A stretch of DNA of 64,000 bases from Sergeia podlipaevii (lineage: Eukaryota; Euglenozoa; Kinetoplastea; Trypanosomatida; Trypanosomatidae), in NCBI GenBank assembly GCA_030849805.1, contig JASANZ010002228.1, forward strand, positions 17,305-81,304. Direction: 5' to 3'. Below, piece after piece: positions 10,354 through 19,603 of the stretch. The notes beneath the pieces are model-generated. The model made no database searches. It had not been told where the DNA came from and saw only the letters and a program-made list of their open reading frames with translations. The translations under genes were made by a program, and so were the position numbers. Position 1 is the stretch's first letter, and every line of letters starts with the position of its first letter.

Positions 10354-10806
10354 TTACTTGCGGCTCTTCTTCGCCTTGGTTTTCTTTGCTGTTGCCCGCT
10401 CGCGCCTCTGTCGTCGAGATACATCGCCCTTTGGCGCCTCAGCACCACGCAGCAACTTGTCCGCCACCCCGCGCATCTTCTCGGAGTCCTGACTGCTCAC
10501 TAGACTATTCTTCTTCAAGCGCTTAGCATAAGCAACGGCGGCCTTGATGTTTGCATCTGTGTTCTGCTGCTGACGGAGAAGCAGGATGCGACGAGACACC
10601 TTCTCCTCGAGAATAACGGGTGTGTCACCTGCCTGCTCAAGAAGATGCGTGGCACCAGAAGTGAGACGATCCTCTTCTTCAGTCACGAGTTTCGCTAGCC
10701 TCCGCCCTTCTTCCAGCGACACCGTACGACCCGCGGGAAGCGCCAGCCGTGGCTGCAGGGTGGCTTGGCGTTGCACTTGCCGAGCAGCTAGACTCAGTGC
10801 GGACAT
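10354..10806 (-). CDS. Small basic orphan protein, 150 residues
   Basis: ATG at 10806 follows an A-run (polypyrimidine on the coding strand). The protein is almost wholly helical and charged: an N-terminal segment rich in A, Q and R, a central part with the repeating E/R/L pattern of a coiled coil (about 28-80), and a strongly basic C-terminal tail (about 128-150: RRQRRERATAKKTKAKKSRK) that would serve as a nuclear or nucleolar signal or bind RNA. There is no membrane segment and no cysteine. Composition is distinctly coding against the A/T spacers. A ribosome-biogenesis role would fit the tail but is only a guess; I do not recognise the family. Confidence 0.7.
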   Translation of the reverse strand: MSALSLAARQVQRQATLQPRLALPAGRTVSLEEGRRLAKLVTEEEDRLTSGATHLLEQAGDTPVILEEKVSRRILLLRQQQNTDANIKAAVAYAKRLKKNSLVSSQDSEKMRGVADKLLRGAEAPKGDVSRRQRRERATAKKTKAKKSRK

Positions 10807-11218
10807 TCAAAATACAAAAAAAAAACACTTCAGCTTTCTATTTACAAAATAAGTACATAGAGGGGGGAGGAAGAAAGAAGAAAAAATGTTGCATTGGACA
10901 GTAAAAACTTGTGTACGTAAACATTTAAAGAATCGCAACTGCGGGCAATCAGTCCATCAGTAGTATCGCATACGACATAAAAGAAAAAGAAAGCAGGTTT
11001 ATTTTTTTCGTGGAAGTAAGCATCAATGGCCAAAAAGAAACTGTGAGAAGAAAAAAAAGGATGAAAGTATGAAAATAATTGTGATTTAGCTTGTGAGAGT
11101 ACTTGTGAAAATCTGGATGATAGCATCTGTGATTACATGTGCTTCTAAGAAAAAGTCAGCTACACATCGAAAAAAAAGAGATTGGCTTCACGACACACGC
11201 GGGCATACAGGAAATGCA
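10807..11218. other. Intergenic spacer
   Basis: A/G-rich on the given strand with several A-runs. No gene, repeat array or RNA gene seen. Confidence 0.55.
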
Positions 11219-12739
11219 TTAGGTAAGACACAGCGTCCTTGTCAACACCTCAGCAATGAGCACTGAGTCAACAGAATAAAAAACTTTTAGGGCGTGAAGA
11301 ATCTTGAAAGTTATTGTTTGTGCCACCTCTGGATCTGCCATTTTTCCGGCATATGCGACGCAAAAGGCCTTCAAGAATGCCTGCAATTCATAGTTTTTTG
11401 GAAGGATTTGGCGCAACTTCTCGTCAATGTGGGAAGGGAACTCACGGTGAAGCAGCTCTAGTAGCCTCTGTGCGTCGCTGCGACTGGATAGCATGTCCTG
11501 TGAAACTGTTGCCCATAATGGCTCCCTCTGCTGTGGCGATTCAATCTCAGACGACGTGAGAGACACAGGCTGCTCTCTGAGCGGCTTCTTCTCCGCTGAT
11601 GTGCGAGCAGGACTCTTACGGCATGGTGAAACACGTTGAGGAGAGGGTGATGGGGCAGCCACAGCAGCCGGCGTGCCTGGGGATCGCTGTTGCCTTTCAC
11701 TCTTCTTTACCCGCTCGGCATCTGCAAAAGCAGCCACAGGGGAAGCGTCAGCATTCTGCGGGGAGTCCTGACGCTGCAAGGATGTCGTTTGGCAATCGTT
11801 GACGAGTGAAATTTGGTGTAGTCGCACAAATTTTGTCAACCGACTGCAGAGGGTTGTGAGGATTGTGAAAGCAGAAGGGCGGCCTTCCTCGTGCTTCGTC
11901 AGACAAGCCTCCACCACTGACACAAGCGATGGGTCGTAGTAGGTGCCAACGATGTGCCGCAGACGCGGCATGGGGTCCATTTGGGTCACATCACGAAAGA
12001 TACGTTGATCATTGTAGCCCCTCTTCCAGAATGCCTTCTCAAACGTCATGAGCTCAAATATCATCGCGCCAAATGAGAAAATATCTGTCTTGTTGCTGTA
12101 AGGCTTCGCCCCTACAATTTGCGGCGAGCAGTAGCATGGCGTGCCAACACGAGTGGTGATCAACTGCTTCGTCTCCTCTAATGGCCGTGCGAGGCCAAAG
12201 TCGCCAATCATTGCCTTCTGAGCACCTCCATTGTTGTCGTTAACAAGAAAAACGTTGTCGGGTTTGACGTCACGGTGCATGACCCGCTTGGAGTGAGCAA
12301 AGTTGAGTGCGGTGAGAACGTGCACCATAATCATAACGAGTAGGTCCTGGTGCATGAATTTATTGCCCCTCTGGCATGCTGTGATAGCTCCATGCAGGTC
12401 GCCACCACTGCAATAGTGCATCGCCAAGCAGTAGCAGCCTCTCTGTGGACAAGCACTCTGCTCCACCCAGGAACCAATATAGCTGACAATGTAAGGGTGG
12501 TGTAAATTCTTTAAGGTGTCCAATTCACGATGTATCATGTCCACGTATTTGTCTGTGCAGTACTTCTTGCGCACAACTTTCACCACAAAACTCTGAGGGT
12601 ACACAAAGTGTGGCTTCTTAGCCAGCGGCATGGGCTCAGCCATGTAAACATGTCCAAAGGTGCCTGAGCCTATGACCGTGCCCAGCATCACCTCGCGTTC
12701 CAAGATACGCTTGCCTGTTGTGCCGAGCTCCACCATCAT
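11219..12739 (-). CDS. NEK-like serine/threonine protein kinase
   Basis: The ATG at 12739 is chosen; the frame stays open upstream but there it only translates a T-rich tract. 506 residues. The kinase domain (about 16-295) has the glycine loop GSGTFGHV (24-31), the ATP-site Lys54, HRDVKPDNV (155-163), DFGLARP (180-186) and an activation-segment end GTPCYCSPQ (199-207). Loop and lobe features match the NIMA-related kinase family, which is expanded in trypanosomatids and often acts on basal bodies, flagella or the cell cycle. The conserved Glu of the APE motif is Gln here, so the usual Glu-Arg bridge is altered; the other catalytic residues are intact, so activity is expected. The C-terminal part (about 320-420) is Ser/Pro-rich and probably regulatory, and is followed by a small helical domain. 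The specific substrate cannot be told. Confidence 0.88.
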   Translation of the reverse strand: MMVELGTTGKRILEREVMLGTVIGSGTFGHVYMAEPMPLAKKPHFVYPQSFVVKVVRKKYCTDKYVDMIHRELDTLKNLHHPYIVSYIGSWVEQSACPQRGCYCLAMHYCSGGDLHGAITACQRGNKFMHQDLLVMIMVHVLTALNFAHSKRVMHRDVKPDNVFLVNDNNGGAQKAMIGDFGLARPLEETKQLITTRVGTPCYCSPQIVGAKPYSNKTDIFSFGAMIFELMTFEKAFWKRGYNDQRIFRDVTQMDPMPRLRHIVGTYYDPSLVSVVEACLTKHEEGRPSAFTILTTLCSRLTKFVRLHQISLVNDCQTTSLQRQDSPQNADASPVAAFADAERVKKSERQQRSPGTPAAVAAPSPSPQRVSPCRKSPARTSAEKKPLREQPVSLTSSEIESPQQREPLWATVSQDMLSSRSDAQRLLELLHREFPSHIDEKLRQILPKNYELQAFLKAFCVAYAGKMADPEVAQTITFKILHALKVFYSVDSVLIAEVLTRTLCLT

Positions 12740-12900
12740 GATATGGAAAAATGAAAAAAAAAAAAAGAACAAAAACGGTGTGGGGGGAATGGAAAAATCT
12801 GTGATCGCGAAAGTTGAAAAGCAAAACTTGGTCCACACTAACAGCACACAAAAAAAATTAGAATACGATGGACAATAGTAAAAAAGAAGAAAGACAAAAG
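12740..12900 (-). promoter_or_regulatory. Candidate spliced-leader acceptor region of the NEK gene
   Basis: On the coding strand a T8 tract (about 12850-12857) is followed by GTGTGCTGTTAG, with AG at 12838-12839, about 100 bases before the chosen ATG. A second T-run lies between that AG and the ATG with no AG after it, so the upstream site is preferred. Confidence 0.35.
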
Positions 12901-14187
12901 ATATATATGCGATCATTTAAATAAGTAGAATAGAAAAGAAAAGCATTTGAAAGCACAGGCAATTAGAAAGAAATGAATCAAAAAGAGGGCAACAGAGAAA
13001 AATGTTTCTCTACTCAAAAAAAAAAGGTCAAAATAGTCTTTTTCTATTTTTGCCTTTTCCGCTTTGTAGAACGCAAGACTGTGCAACACGGCCCTGCGAG
13101 CAGGGAAGGTATGTATGAGGAATGTCTTTCAGGTCACGCAGGAAGGAGAAAAGGCCGGAGGAACAACAGAAGTATATAGCATCTGGGTACCAGCATAATG
13201 ACGAGAAACGGAAAAAAAAGCGTTCGTGCACATTGCTCGCACATACAACATTAAAAAGAAAAGAGAGAAAAGGCATCGCACGTATTTTAAAAGGCAAATC
13301 TTGAAAAAAAAAAATCCACACCTTCATAGCTTCAAGAGGCCGCAGCCACACATACCTATAAACAATAGTTGAGCAGTAAGGCCCTTCTATGTATGTCTCC
13401 GCTGTTATTTTTGCTGCCAATTACTGCACAATGGGATTGCAAACGTGCTTTCAGTTCAAAAACGAGAAAAAAAATAGTGATGCGGATGCGACAAGAAAAA
13501 GAAACAACCTTTGCTGCTCTACATGCATGAGCACACGCATACACAATAAAAAGGTATTTTTTCTTTTCTTTTAATTGGATCATTCACTGAAAAAAAAAAA
13601 AATTGTATATAAAAACTGCAGAAAGATACGCATTCATGCATCTCAAAATATATATAATGGCACAATCCGTAAATACCTCTTCCCCACTCATTGATTTTAA
13701 TTCGATAGCAATCCATTCCACTGTTCCCTTGACAAGGATGGTGGCACACCCTACATAAAATACTTCGTATTCCTACATATACATGTATATGTATAATCTA
13801 TATATAAACACTCTTTCATCCATCAGTGCACTGCATCACTCATCCTGTTGAAAGGCTAAAATGTCACACAAAAGTCTCGCATATAACATCATGACAAAGT
13901 GCATGTAACAAGAAAAAAAAAAACAGGTAGCTTGAATAATAGCAATATTGGCAGTATATAAAAAAAAGGAATCGAACGTGCAATGGTCATCCATCGCACA
14001 CATGCAGCCCACATGACCAGATAAGCCCTCAAATTACGCGCACGAACCTATTTCAAAAAAGCAGGCATAGTCGTTCCTAACGCCCTCACCTCGGTTGATA
14101 GTGTTGTTGTGAAATGGCAAGCCACATTCGCACCCATCTCGTACATTCACGTGAATGGTCGCAATACTCTCCTCTTCCTTCTCCCTC
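12740..14187. other. Long intergenic spacer, 1.4 kb
   Basis: A/T-rich with many A-runs. A perfect 20-base palindrome built on ACATATACATGTATATGT lies at 13774-13793. A B-box-like sequence followed by seven T on the minus strand (about 13961-13975) was examined and does not fold as a tRNA. Open frames here are low-complexity. The final 150 bases are the 3' flank of the ATP-grasp/SET gene. Confidence 0.5.
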
Positions 14188-15768
14188 CTAGTCTTTGTGG
14201 TGTGCATCGTGAGACACAATATGCACTGGGTTGGCATCCGCCAGCACAGTAGCGAGCTGAGGGGGTTTGTTGTCATCCGCCTTTACTGGTGTGCTCATCA
14301 GAGAGCCTGGAAACACAGTTCCCTCGCAGTTGGCAGATCCGCAGTAGCACTCGAACGGTGGCATGGTGGCATCCATGAATTGTCGGTAGTCCATCGTCAA
14401 CTCGTCACCTTTGCAAATATCGTGCAATGCAATCACGTTTAGTGAACGGTGAGGTGCAAAAACCATGTTAGGACTGCACGAGTGGTTAAAGGCTCGCCAC
14501 TGCCCAGGGTCGCGGTCCCAGAGGGCGTAGTAGTGCCCGTCTCTTCCGATTGGCCACGCATTGTGAACAAAATCTTCGTAGTCCTCTGCGCCAAAACTGC
14601 GAAGTACGTAAGGCTTGGTGCACAGACTAACCGGCATGCATTCGTCTCGAAAGATAGTAGTGTTTGCGGTGATATCGCGCGTGGCACACAGATGATAGCC
14701 ACGAACGCCGTCATATCTCCGTATGTACAGCAGCTCCTTCGCACGGCACCGGCGCAACGCCTCAAGAATCTGTAGTCGGGCAAAATCGCAGTGATTAAAC
14801 TGAGGCGACAGACGCAAGATCCAGTCCGCGGAGCCCTCCTGTCCTGGGGGGTACATGATGCCGCAGTTGGGGTTTATCTCGAGAAAAACAACACGCTGGC
14901 GTTTGCGATCAATGCGAACGTCAACGCGGCCATACCCAATGCCGCCCATCATGCGCTTGAAAGCCTTGCGAGTCATCTCAATCATCTCAGACAAGACCGG
15001 GTCGTCTGAGGGCATTAGTTGCCACTCCATCCCATCGAAGCTCTCCCACTTGAGATGAAAATGCTTGAAGTCCTCGCCTTCAGGGAAGGATACCTGTACA
15101 GGTTGAAACACGCGCACTCCATCGGGCTGCGTCGCATCATTGCACGCCAGCACCGTTGCCTCATCGCCTTCAATGAACTCTTCAACATGGGCAAACTGGA
15201 ATTCCTCCAGGAAGATGGTGGCCCGCCGCACCAGAGCCGCCACATCGTGTACCTTACAGCTGCGGTCCATGCCAACACTGCTATAGCCAGAAACGTGTTT
15301 AACAATAACAGGATATGTGAGATGCGCACACGCTGCTGCAATGTCATCCCCAGCCTCCAGCACAGCAAACTTAGCGGTCTCTATGCCGTAGTAGTGAGAA
15401 ACTAGCTTCATTTCTGGCTTTGATAGTTCGTAGTACTTGGAGATGGCGCCGGTAAAAGGTGCGTGGAACTCCTCCAGAGCCTGCACCACCTCAACACCAG
15501 CGCGGTCCTCGTCCTTGGCACCATCGCACTGGTTGTAGAACACGTCAAAGCAATGGGACTTCACAAGCTGGCGAATCTGACGGTATGCAGTTGCTTTTCT
15601 GATGAATTCAAGGTGAAAAGTAAACTCACTGTCATCCTTTCCGGTAAAGTAGTTCTGCGGGGTCTGGACGAGGCTGCCCTCATAGTCCTTCAATGCGCTG
15701 TCAGATCCTTCGTACGATCCAGCAAGGACACACACACGGATCGGCTTCTTATCGGTCTGTATGGACAT
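14188..15768 (-). CDS. ATP-grasp (D-Ala-D-Ala ligase-like) and SET domain fusion protein
   Basis: 526 residues in one uninterrupted frame. The N-terminal part (about 8-320) has the D-Ala-D-Ala-ligase type of ATP-grasp fold: VIVKHVSGYSSVGMD (154-168) gives the nucleotide-binding Lys and Ser loop, FIEGDEATVLA (198-208) follows, and RVDVRID (281-287) leads to FLEINPNCG (295-303), the metal-binding Glu/Asn motif. The C-terminal part (about 345-485) is a SET domain: RAFNHSCSPNM (425-435), GDELTMDY (454-461) and a post-SET-like CYCGSANC (474-481). ATP-grasp enzymes join a carboxylate to an amine or similar group; SET domains methylate lysines. Trypanosomatids make no peptidoglycan, so cell-wall synthesis is not the role. 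The substrate is unknown; coupled ligation and methylation of a small molecule or protein is inference. No signal peptide is seen. Confidence 0.9.
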   Translation of the reverse strand: MSIQTDKKPIRVCVLAGSYEGSDSALKDYEGSLVQTPQNYFTGKDDSEFTFHLEFIRKATAYRQIRQLVKSHCFDVFYNQCDGAKDEDRAGVEVVQALEEFHAPFTGAISKYYELSKPEMKLVSHYYGIETAKFAVLEAGDDIAAACAHLTYPVIVKHVSGYSSVGMDRSCKVHDVAALVRRATIFLEEFQFAHVEEFIEGDEATVLACNDATQPDGVRVFQPVQVSFPEGEDFKHFHLKWESFDGMEWQLMPSDDPVLSEMIEMTRKAFKRMMGGIGYGRVDVRIDRKRQRVVFLEINPNCGIMYPPGQEGSADWILRLSPQFNHCDFARLQILEALRRCRAKELLYIRRYDGVRGYHLCATRDITANTTIFRDECMPVSLCTKPYVLRSFGAEDYEDFVHNAWPIGRDGHYYALWDRDPGQWRAFNHSCSPNMVFAPHRSLNVIALHDICKGDELTMDYRQFMDATMPPFECYCGSANCEGTVFPGSLMSTPVKADDNKPPQLATVLADANPVHIVSHDAHHKD

Positions 15769-16236
15769 GATAGCAAGCTTCTTGAATATTTAAATTAGGT
15801 GCTACCAACTCACCGTACCTCACCAACGTGTACTCGTTGTCTCGACAATAAAGCTATAAAAAAAAAAGGAGAGGGCACTGAGAAGAGTAGTTATTTGTGT
15901 GCGCTGTGGGCGTAAACAGAACTATGTGTAGGAGATAACAAAGCGAGCCGTCCTCCTCGCTTATTTTCTGCAATTGCAATAAAGAAAAAAAGAAAAGAAA
16001 AAAAGGAGAGCAAATCATACAAGAGTCCATGAGCACAGGAATATATCAAGTTGATTACGATTGCATACGCAATATATGTGAAAACAAAATCTCACTTCCA
16101 GCAACCAAAATAAATGAAAATTTTCACGTTCCTTTTCGTTATTATACTTTCATCACCAAAGACTGCAATTGCGTTTAAAAAAGAAAGAAAAAGAGAGAGA
16201 GAGAGAGAGAGAGAGAAACCTGGACACACTATCTAC
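15769..16236. other. Intergenic spacer with a GA tract
   Basis: A/T-rich. A GA microsatellite (16192-16216), which is a CT polypyrimidine tract on the coding strand, lies 20 bases past the stop of the upstream 90-residue gene and could couple its polyadenylation to splicing of the next mRNA. No gene seen. Confidence 0.55.
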
Positions 16237-16509
16237 TCAGTCTTCCTTTGTATTTTCCATTGAAGCTGCGTCCGTGCTGCTGGTCTCCTGCTGACTGCCG
16301 CCGTACGACTCAGCCACAAAGCCGGGTGCAGGTTCGCGGGTTGGAAAGCCTACCTCCCACATAGGTATCAGCACGTGAAACAGTAAAAAGTACATCATGC
16401 CTGCAAACATGATTGAAGGCAGTACGTACTCTCGCGTACACATCACCCAGTACGGTTCATCGTCTAGCAGCGATGCCGCAGATGGCGACGGCATCGAAGA
16501 ATGTGACAT
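16237..16509 (-). CDS. Small single-pass membrane protein, 90 residues
   Basis: The ATG at 16509 is in a clearly coding-like GC context. Residues 1-27 are Ser/Pro/Asp-rich. Residues 28-51 (starting YVLPSIMFAG) form one long membrane helix rich in M, F and L. The tail (52-90) is polar and acidic with an S/T-rich end (ETSSTDAASMENTKED). There is no cleavable signal peptide, so it is likely a single-anchor protein. The size and single helix resemble small accessory subunits of mitochondrial respiratory complexes, but no family motif supports that. Unrecognised. Confidence 0.65.
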   Translation of the reverse strand: MSHSSMPSPSAASLLDDEPYWVMCTREYVLPSIMFAGMMYFLLFHVLIPMWEVGFPTREPAPGFVAESYGGSQQETSSTDAASMENTKED

Positions 16510-17416
16510 GGCCTAATGCGTACAGCTATCAGCTTGTCTGGTTCTCCGTATAGAAGCCCCCAGCCAGGAGCACCAAACTATGACTTTGTACTACTATGCT
16601 GCAAGCGCTTATATGAATAGCAAAACAAGCAAAAAAAGTTAGAAAAAAAAACGGAAATGCTGTTTAAAATTTCAATCACAGCGGCAGTTGAGGGGCGGAA
16701 CACAAAGAGGATCTCTCAGTCAATAGTGTTCGAGAGAAATGAAAGGGTTAGTCATGCCCATGTACTAATTGCATTTCTCCACGTGTGTCTAGGGGGTACA
16801 TATATATATATTTCAGCATTAAAATATTGTTTGTTTCACTTGATATAAATTTGCTCGTGAAACAAAAAAAAAAAAGTAGATAAAAACGGCTGTGCGAGAA
16901 TTGCTCAAAAACTGCAAAGAGTATTCCACATCACATCTCAGTCAAGGCATACCAAGACAAAAAAATTAAGGCATGCAGTTTAAAATGAGAACTGCAAGTC
17001 AACAAAAAGGAAGTACAGTGTATATGTCGTGTAGTAGGTACATCGCGAGAAACAAAAAAGAAAGGGAAGTGCTACACTCACACACCCGTACACTGTCCCT
17101 TTCCCTTCCTCTTTCTTCTGGCGAAGCAGAAAAAAAAAAACACGACGTACATCAATGCAAGAAGAAGAAAAACGGCTACAGCAATAAAAAAAATAACACA
17201 AAAAAAAAAACTAAAAGGAATAATAAGGAAAGACTAGCGGCAGCACTAGCGCCTACTGTGGTAAATAGTATCCTAGCAAGTATAAAGGAATAAAGTCAAT
17301 ACTCACGCGAACAGTAGTGGCGATTGTGTGCCACGTCCAAGAAAAAATAATAATAATAATAATAATAAGGAGTAAAAAAAAAAAGAACGATACACTGTCT
17401 AAACACCGCCTTGCGT
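16510..17416. other. Intergenic spacer with an AAT repeat
   Basis: A/T-rich with many A-runs and an AAT microsatellite (17346-17368). No gene recognised. Confidence 0.55.
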
Positions 17417-17731
17417 CTAGTCGGTGAACTGGATGCAGAACTGAGTGCGGCACGTCTTGTCCGCCTTGGGCTTCAGCACTACCTCAGTCAGCTTGTGGTT
17501 CTTTTCCAGCGCAAGATGGGCCTCGCGAATCAGCCACTTGCGCAGAGGAAGGCCATCCTCGGCAGGGTTGTCATTGACGCGGTCGAGCTGGTTCAGCAGG
17601 TAGTCATCGTCAATACAGGACTCCTCCGCAAGGCGGCTGCGAGGGAAGCGCACAACGACATCGCCGAACTTGCCCTGAACACCGGTGGCAGTCTTGTTGT
17701 TAAAAACCTCGTTGGTATTGTAAAGAGACAT
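17417..17731 (-). CDS. Tandem-array protein, copy 1 (104 residues)
   Basis: First copy from the left of a three-gene array. The ATG at 17731 is chosen because it gives the same 104-residue length as copy 2; the longer frame only translates a T-rich tract. The protein starts MSLYNTNEVFNNKTATG. It has a FPRSR motif, an acidic Cys-containing bridge (ESCIDDDYLLNQLD) and a conserved core (about residues 46-95) containing NDNPAEDGLPLRKWLIREAH and ALEKNHKLTEVVLKPKAD. It ends CRTQFCIQFTD. There is no signal peptide or membrane segment; a small compact alpha/beta protein is likely. I do not recognise the family. Copies in tandem suggest a need for high expression, a common reason for arrays in trypanosomatids, but that is inference. 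Confidence 0.8.
   Translation of the reverse strand: MSLYNTNEVFNNKTATGVQGKFGDVVVRFPRSRLAEESCIDDDYLLNQLDRVNDNPAEDGLPLRKWLIREAHLALEKNHKLTEVVLKPKADKTCRTQFCIQFTD
17456..17612 (-). repeat. Near-identical core repeat, unit 1
   Basis: Coding core shared almost base for base with 18523-18672 and 19364-19518. Flanking coding and non-coding sequence is far less similar. Confidence 0.8.
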
Positions 17732-18481
17732 GATGATAGTGGGTGAAGGAAAACAATAGTATTGAAAGGTAATAGCGATTAAACACTTTGAAAACAAAAA
17801 ATGAGTTGGGAATATGTGAATAACATATAAAAAAAAAAGAAAAAAAGATGGATTATTAAAACAAGTAGTACTATATATAAGAAAAAAAAAACTGCCACAC
17901 CATCCCATGAATTATGAAACCATCGCCACTTATGGAGTGTGGTAATCGATAGAGTTGTGTGGTGGTCATTGGGACTGCTTGATAGTATTTTCAATATGGT
18001 ATGCGCTTCTTTTAAGTTCATAATCCATATCTATGCGTGCGCATAGAGGACTATTTTGAAAGTGATATGTATCTTCTCTTTGTTGTTTTACGTATAGTGT
18101 TGCGTATATATAAGAATGAACATTTTTTTTTGCCGTTTGGTTGTGCTTTCAAGTGAAATGGCAATGTACCACAAGTAACTGCTCACGTAATCTCTCACAT
18201 TCATTTCTCGTTTAAAAACTAAGATTCAGATCTCCTAGAAATTATTAATAAGAAGAAATCACAAAGAAACGTACACTGTTGCAAGCGTCAAGCCGCCTCC
18301 TTTACAGTACTCGTGGCAGCTATGCATTCATTGTCTCTGATATATATAAGAGGTACAAAAAAAAAGAAGTAAAAAAAAATAAAATAATAAAACCGCCGGC
18401 ACCTGTTTTGCAACAAGACACTTGCAAGCAGGAGAAAGAAAGACTTCGTTTTCAAAAGATAGGGCTATTCAATATAAAGTC
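17732..18481. other. Spacer between array copies 1 and 2
   Basis: A/T-rich spacer with A-runs. It does not share the near-identity seen in the coding cores, so the array is not a simple recent whole-unit duplication. No gene seen. Confidence 0.55.
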
Positions 18482-18796
18482 CTAGTCAATAAATTTGATG
18501 CAGAACTGAGTGCGGCACGTTCTGTCCGCCTTGGGCTTCAGCACTACCTCAGTCAGCTTGTGGTTCTTTTCCAGCGCAAGATGGGCCTCGCGAATCAGCC
18601 ACTTGCGCAGAGGAAGGCCATCCTCGGCAGGGTTGTCATTGACGTGGTCGAGCTGGTTCAGCAGGTAGTCATCTTCCACACAATTCTCAGCGGTGATGCG
18701 AGAGCGAGGGAACTCGACGTGCACTCCGGCAAACTTATTTTCAGTACCAGTCGCGTTTTTGCTGTTGAACACCTCGTTTCCGCTCCTGTGGGACAT
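18482..18796 (-). CDS. Tandem-array protein, copy 2 (104 residues)
   Basis: Second copy, same length as copy 1. The N-terminus (MSHRSGNEVFNSKNATG) and the stretch up to the acidic Cys segment differ from copy 1 at many positions, yet the core from YLLNQLD to LKPKAD differs by a single Arg to His change, and the DNA of that core is nearly identical (18523-18672 against 17456-17612). The C-terminus is CRTQFCIKFID. Such uneven similarity points to gene conversion or strong DNA-level constraint of the core. Function is unknown, as for copy 1. Confidence 0.82.
   Translation of the reverse strand: MSHRSGNEVFNSKNATGTENKFAGVHVEFPRSRITAENCVEDDYLLNQLDHVNDNPAEDGLPLRKWLIREAHLALEKNHKLTEVVLKPKADRTCRTQFCIKFID
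18523..18672 (-). repeat. Near-identical core repeat, unit 2
   Basis: Second unit. One visible substitution (C to T on the given strand, in the GACGCGGTC segment) changes Arg to His. Confidence 0.8.
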
Positions 18797-19327
18797 ATTT
18801 TTGATGTAGTTTTTTTATACGATACGTTATTTTCTGCTTCGAGTACAAAAACTCTATTTTTGATAGTTGTTGTTGTGGGTGCAAATCTGAATCTAGGTTC
18901 TACAATGTGTGCATGATATGCGGTGTCATGAAACATGTAGAGAAAGGTTAAAAGGAAGAAAGTAAGGTAGTCTAAAGTGCAGAAGAAGAAGCTTTTCCTC
19001 CTCCTAATGCTCGTGTTTGCGTACATCTCTGCAGCGGCACAAGCTTAAACTAGCACATGGCAAAAGCGCAATAATCGTTCTGAGTTCAATCAGTATAAGA
19101 AAAAAGCAACAAGCAATAAAAAAATAATGTTGTGTATCTTATTATCTCTCCATATCGCAAAAACAAAAAAAAAGGCACAGCATTGGTATCAAAACGGCAT
19201 GCAGCTACTAATTTGTTAATGGAGCATAAATGACGACGATAAAAATACAGAAGAAAACAAAAAAAACTCGTAACGAAAATGAGAGCAATATGTACTTTAC
19301 AAACAATAAAAAAATTGAACATCTTAA
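18797..19327. other. Spacer between array copies 2 and 3
   Basis: A/T-rich spacer without resemblance to the copy 1-2 spacer by eye. No gene seen. Confidence 0.5.
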
Positions 19328-19603
19328 TTAGTAAAAATATATCGTGAGCTCAACCCGAGAAATCTTGTCCGCCTTGGGCTTCAGCACTACCTCAGTCAGC
19401 TTGTGGTTCTTTTCCAGCGCAAGATGGGCCTCGCGAATCAGCCACTTGCGCAGAGGAAGGCCATCCTCGGCAGGGTTGTCATTGACGCGGTCGAGCTGGT
19501 TCAGCAGGTAGTCATCGTCCACACAATTCTCAGCGGCGATGCGAGAGCGAGGGAACTCTGCATGAATACACGAGGACTTGTTCTTTCCTGCCGATGCGGT
19601 CAT
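19328..19603 (-). CDS. Tandem-array protein, copy 3, shortened N-terminus (91 residues)
   Basis: Third and most diverged copy. The nearest ATG (19603) gives MTASAGKNKSSCIHAEFPRSR and 91 residues. The in-frame codons just upstream (ITHKSSDQFVH) align with the start of copy 2 (MSHRSGNEVFN), with ATA where the ATG should be; that ATA is the last unit of an AAT/ATA microsatellite (about 19632-19649). The original start therefore seems to have been lost and translation shifted 11 codons in. The core still matches copies 1 and 2 almost exactly at the DNA level (19364-19518), while the C-terminus has changed to ISRVELTIYFY. It is still open, so a functional shortened protein is likely, but a decaying copy cannot be excluded. 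Confidence 0.65.
   Translation of the reverse strand: MTASAGKNKSSCIHAEFPRSRIAAENCVDDDYLLNQLDRVNDNPAEDGLPLRKWLIREAHLALEKNHKLTEVVLKPKADKISRVELTIYFY
19364..19518 (-). repeat. Near-identical core repeat, unit 3
   Basis: Third unit. Identity to unit 1 begins sharply at CTTGTCCGCC and ends after the CAGGTAGTCATCGTC segment. Confidence 0.8.

Noticed and set aside
13028..13420. Minus-strand frame of 130 residues in the spacer upstream of the NEK gene
   Set aside because: Low complexity, aromatic-rich translation of T-rich sequence; no better than neighbouring chance frames.
13961..14040. tRNA-like A box and B box (TGGTCATGTGGG and GTTCGATTCC) followed by seven T on the minus strand
   Set aside because: No acceptor stem fits: the T-run follows the B box directly and the flanks do not pair, so a cloverleaf cannot form. 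Probably chance.
16192..16216. GA microsatellite considered as part of a regulatory GAGA-type promoter element
   Set aside because: On the coding strand it is simply a CT tract in a spacer, as expected for mRNA processing in this group; no separate promoter is needed.
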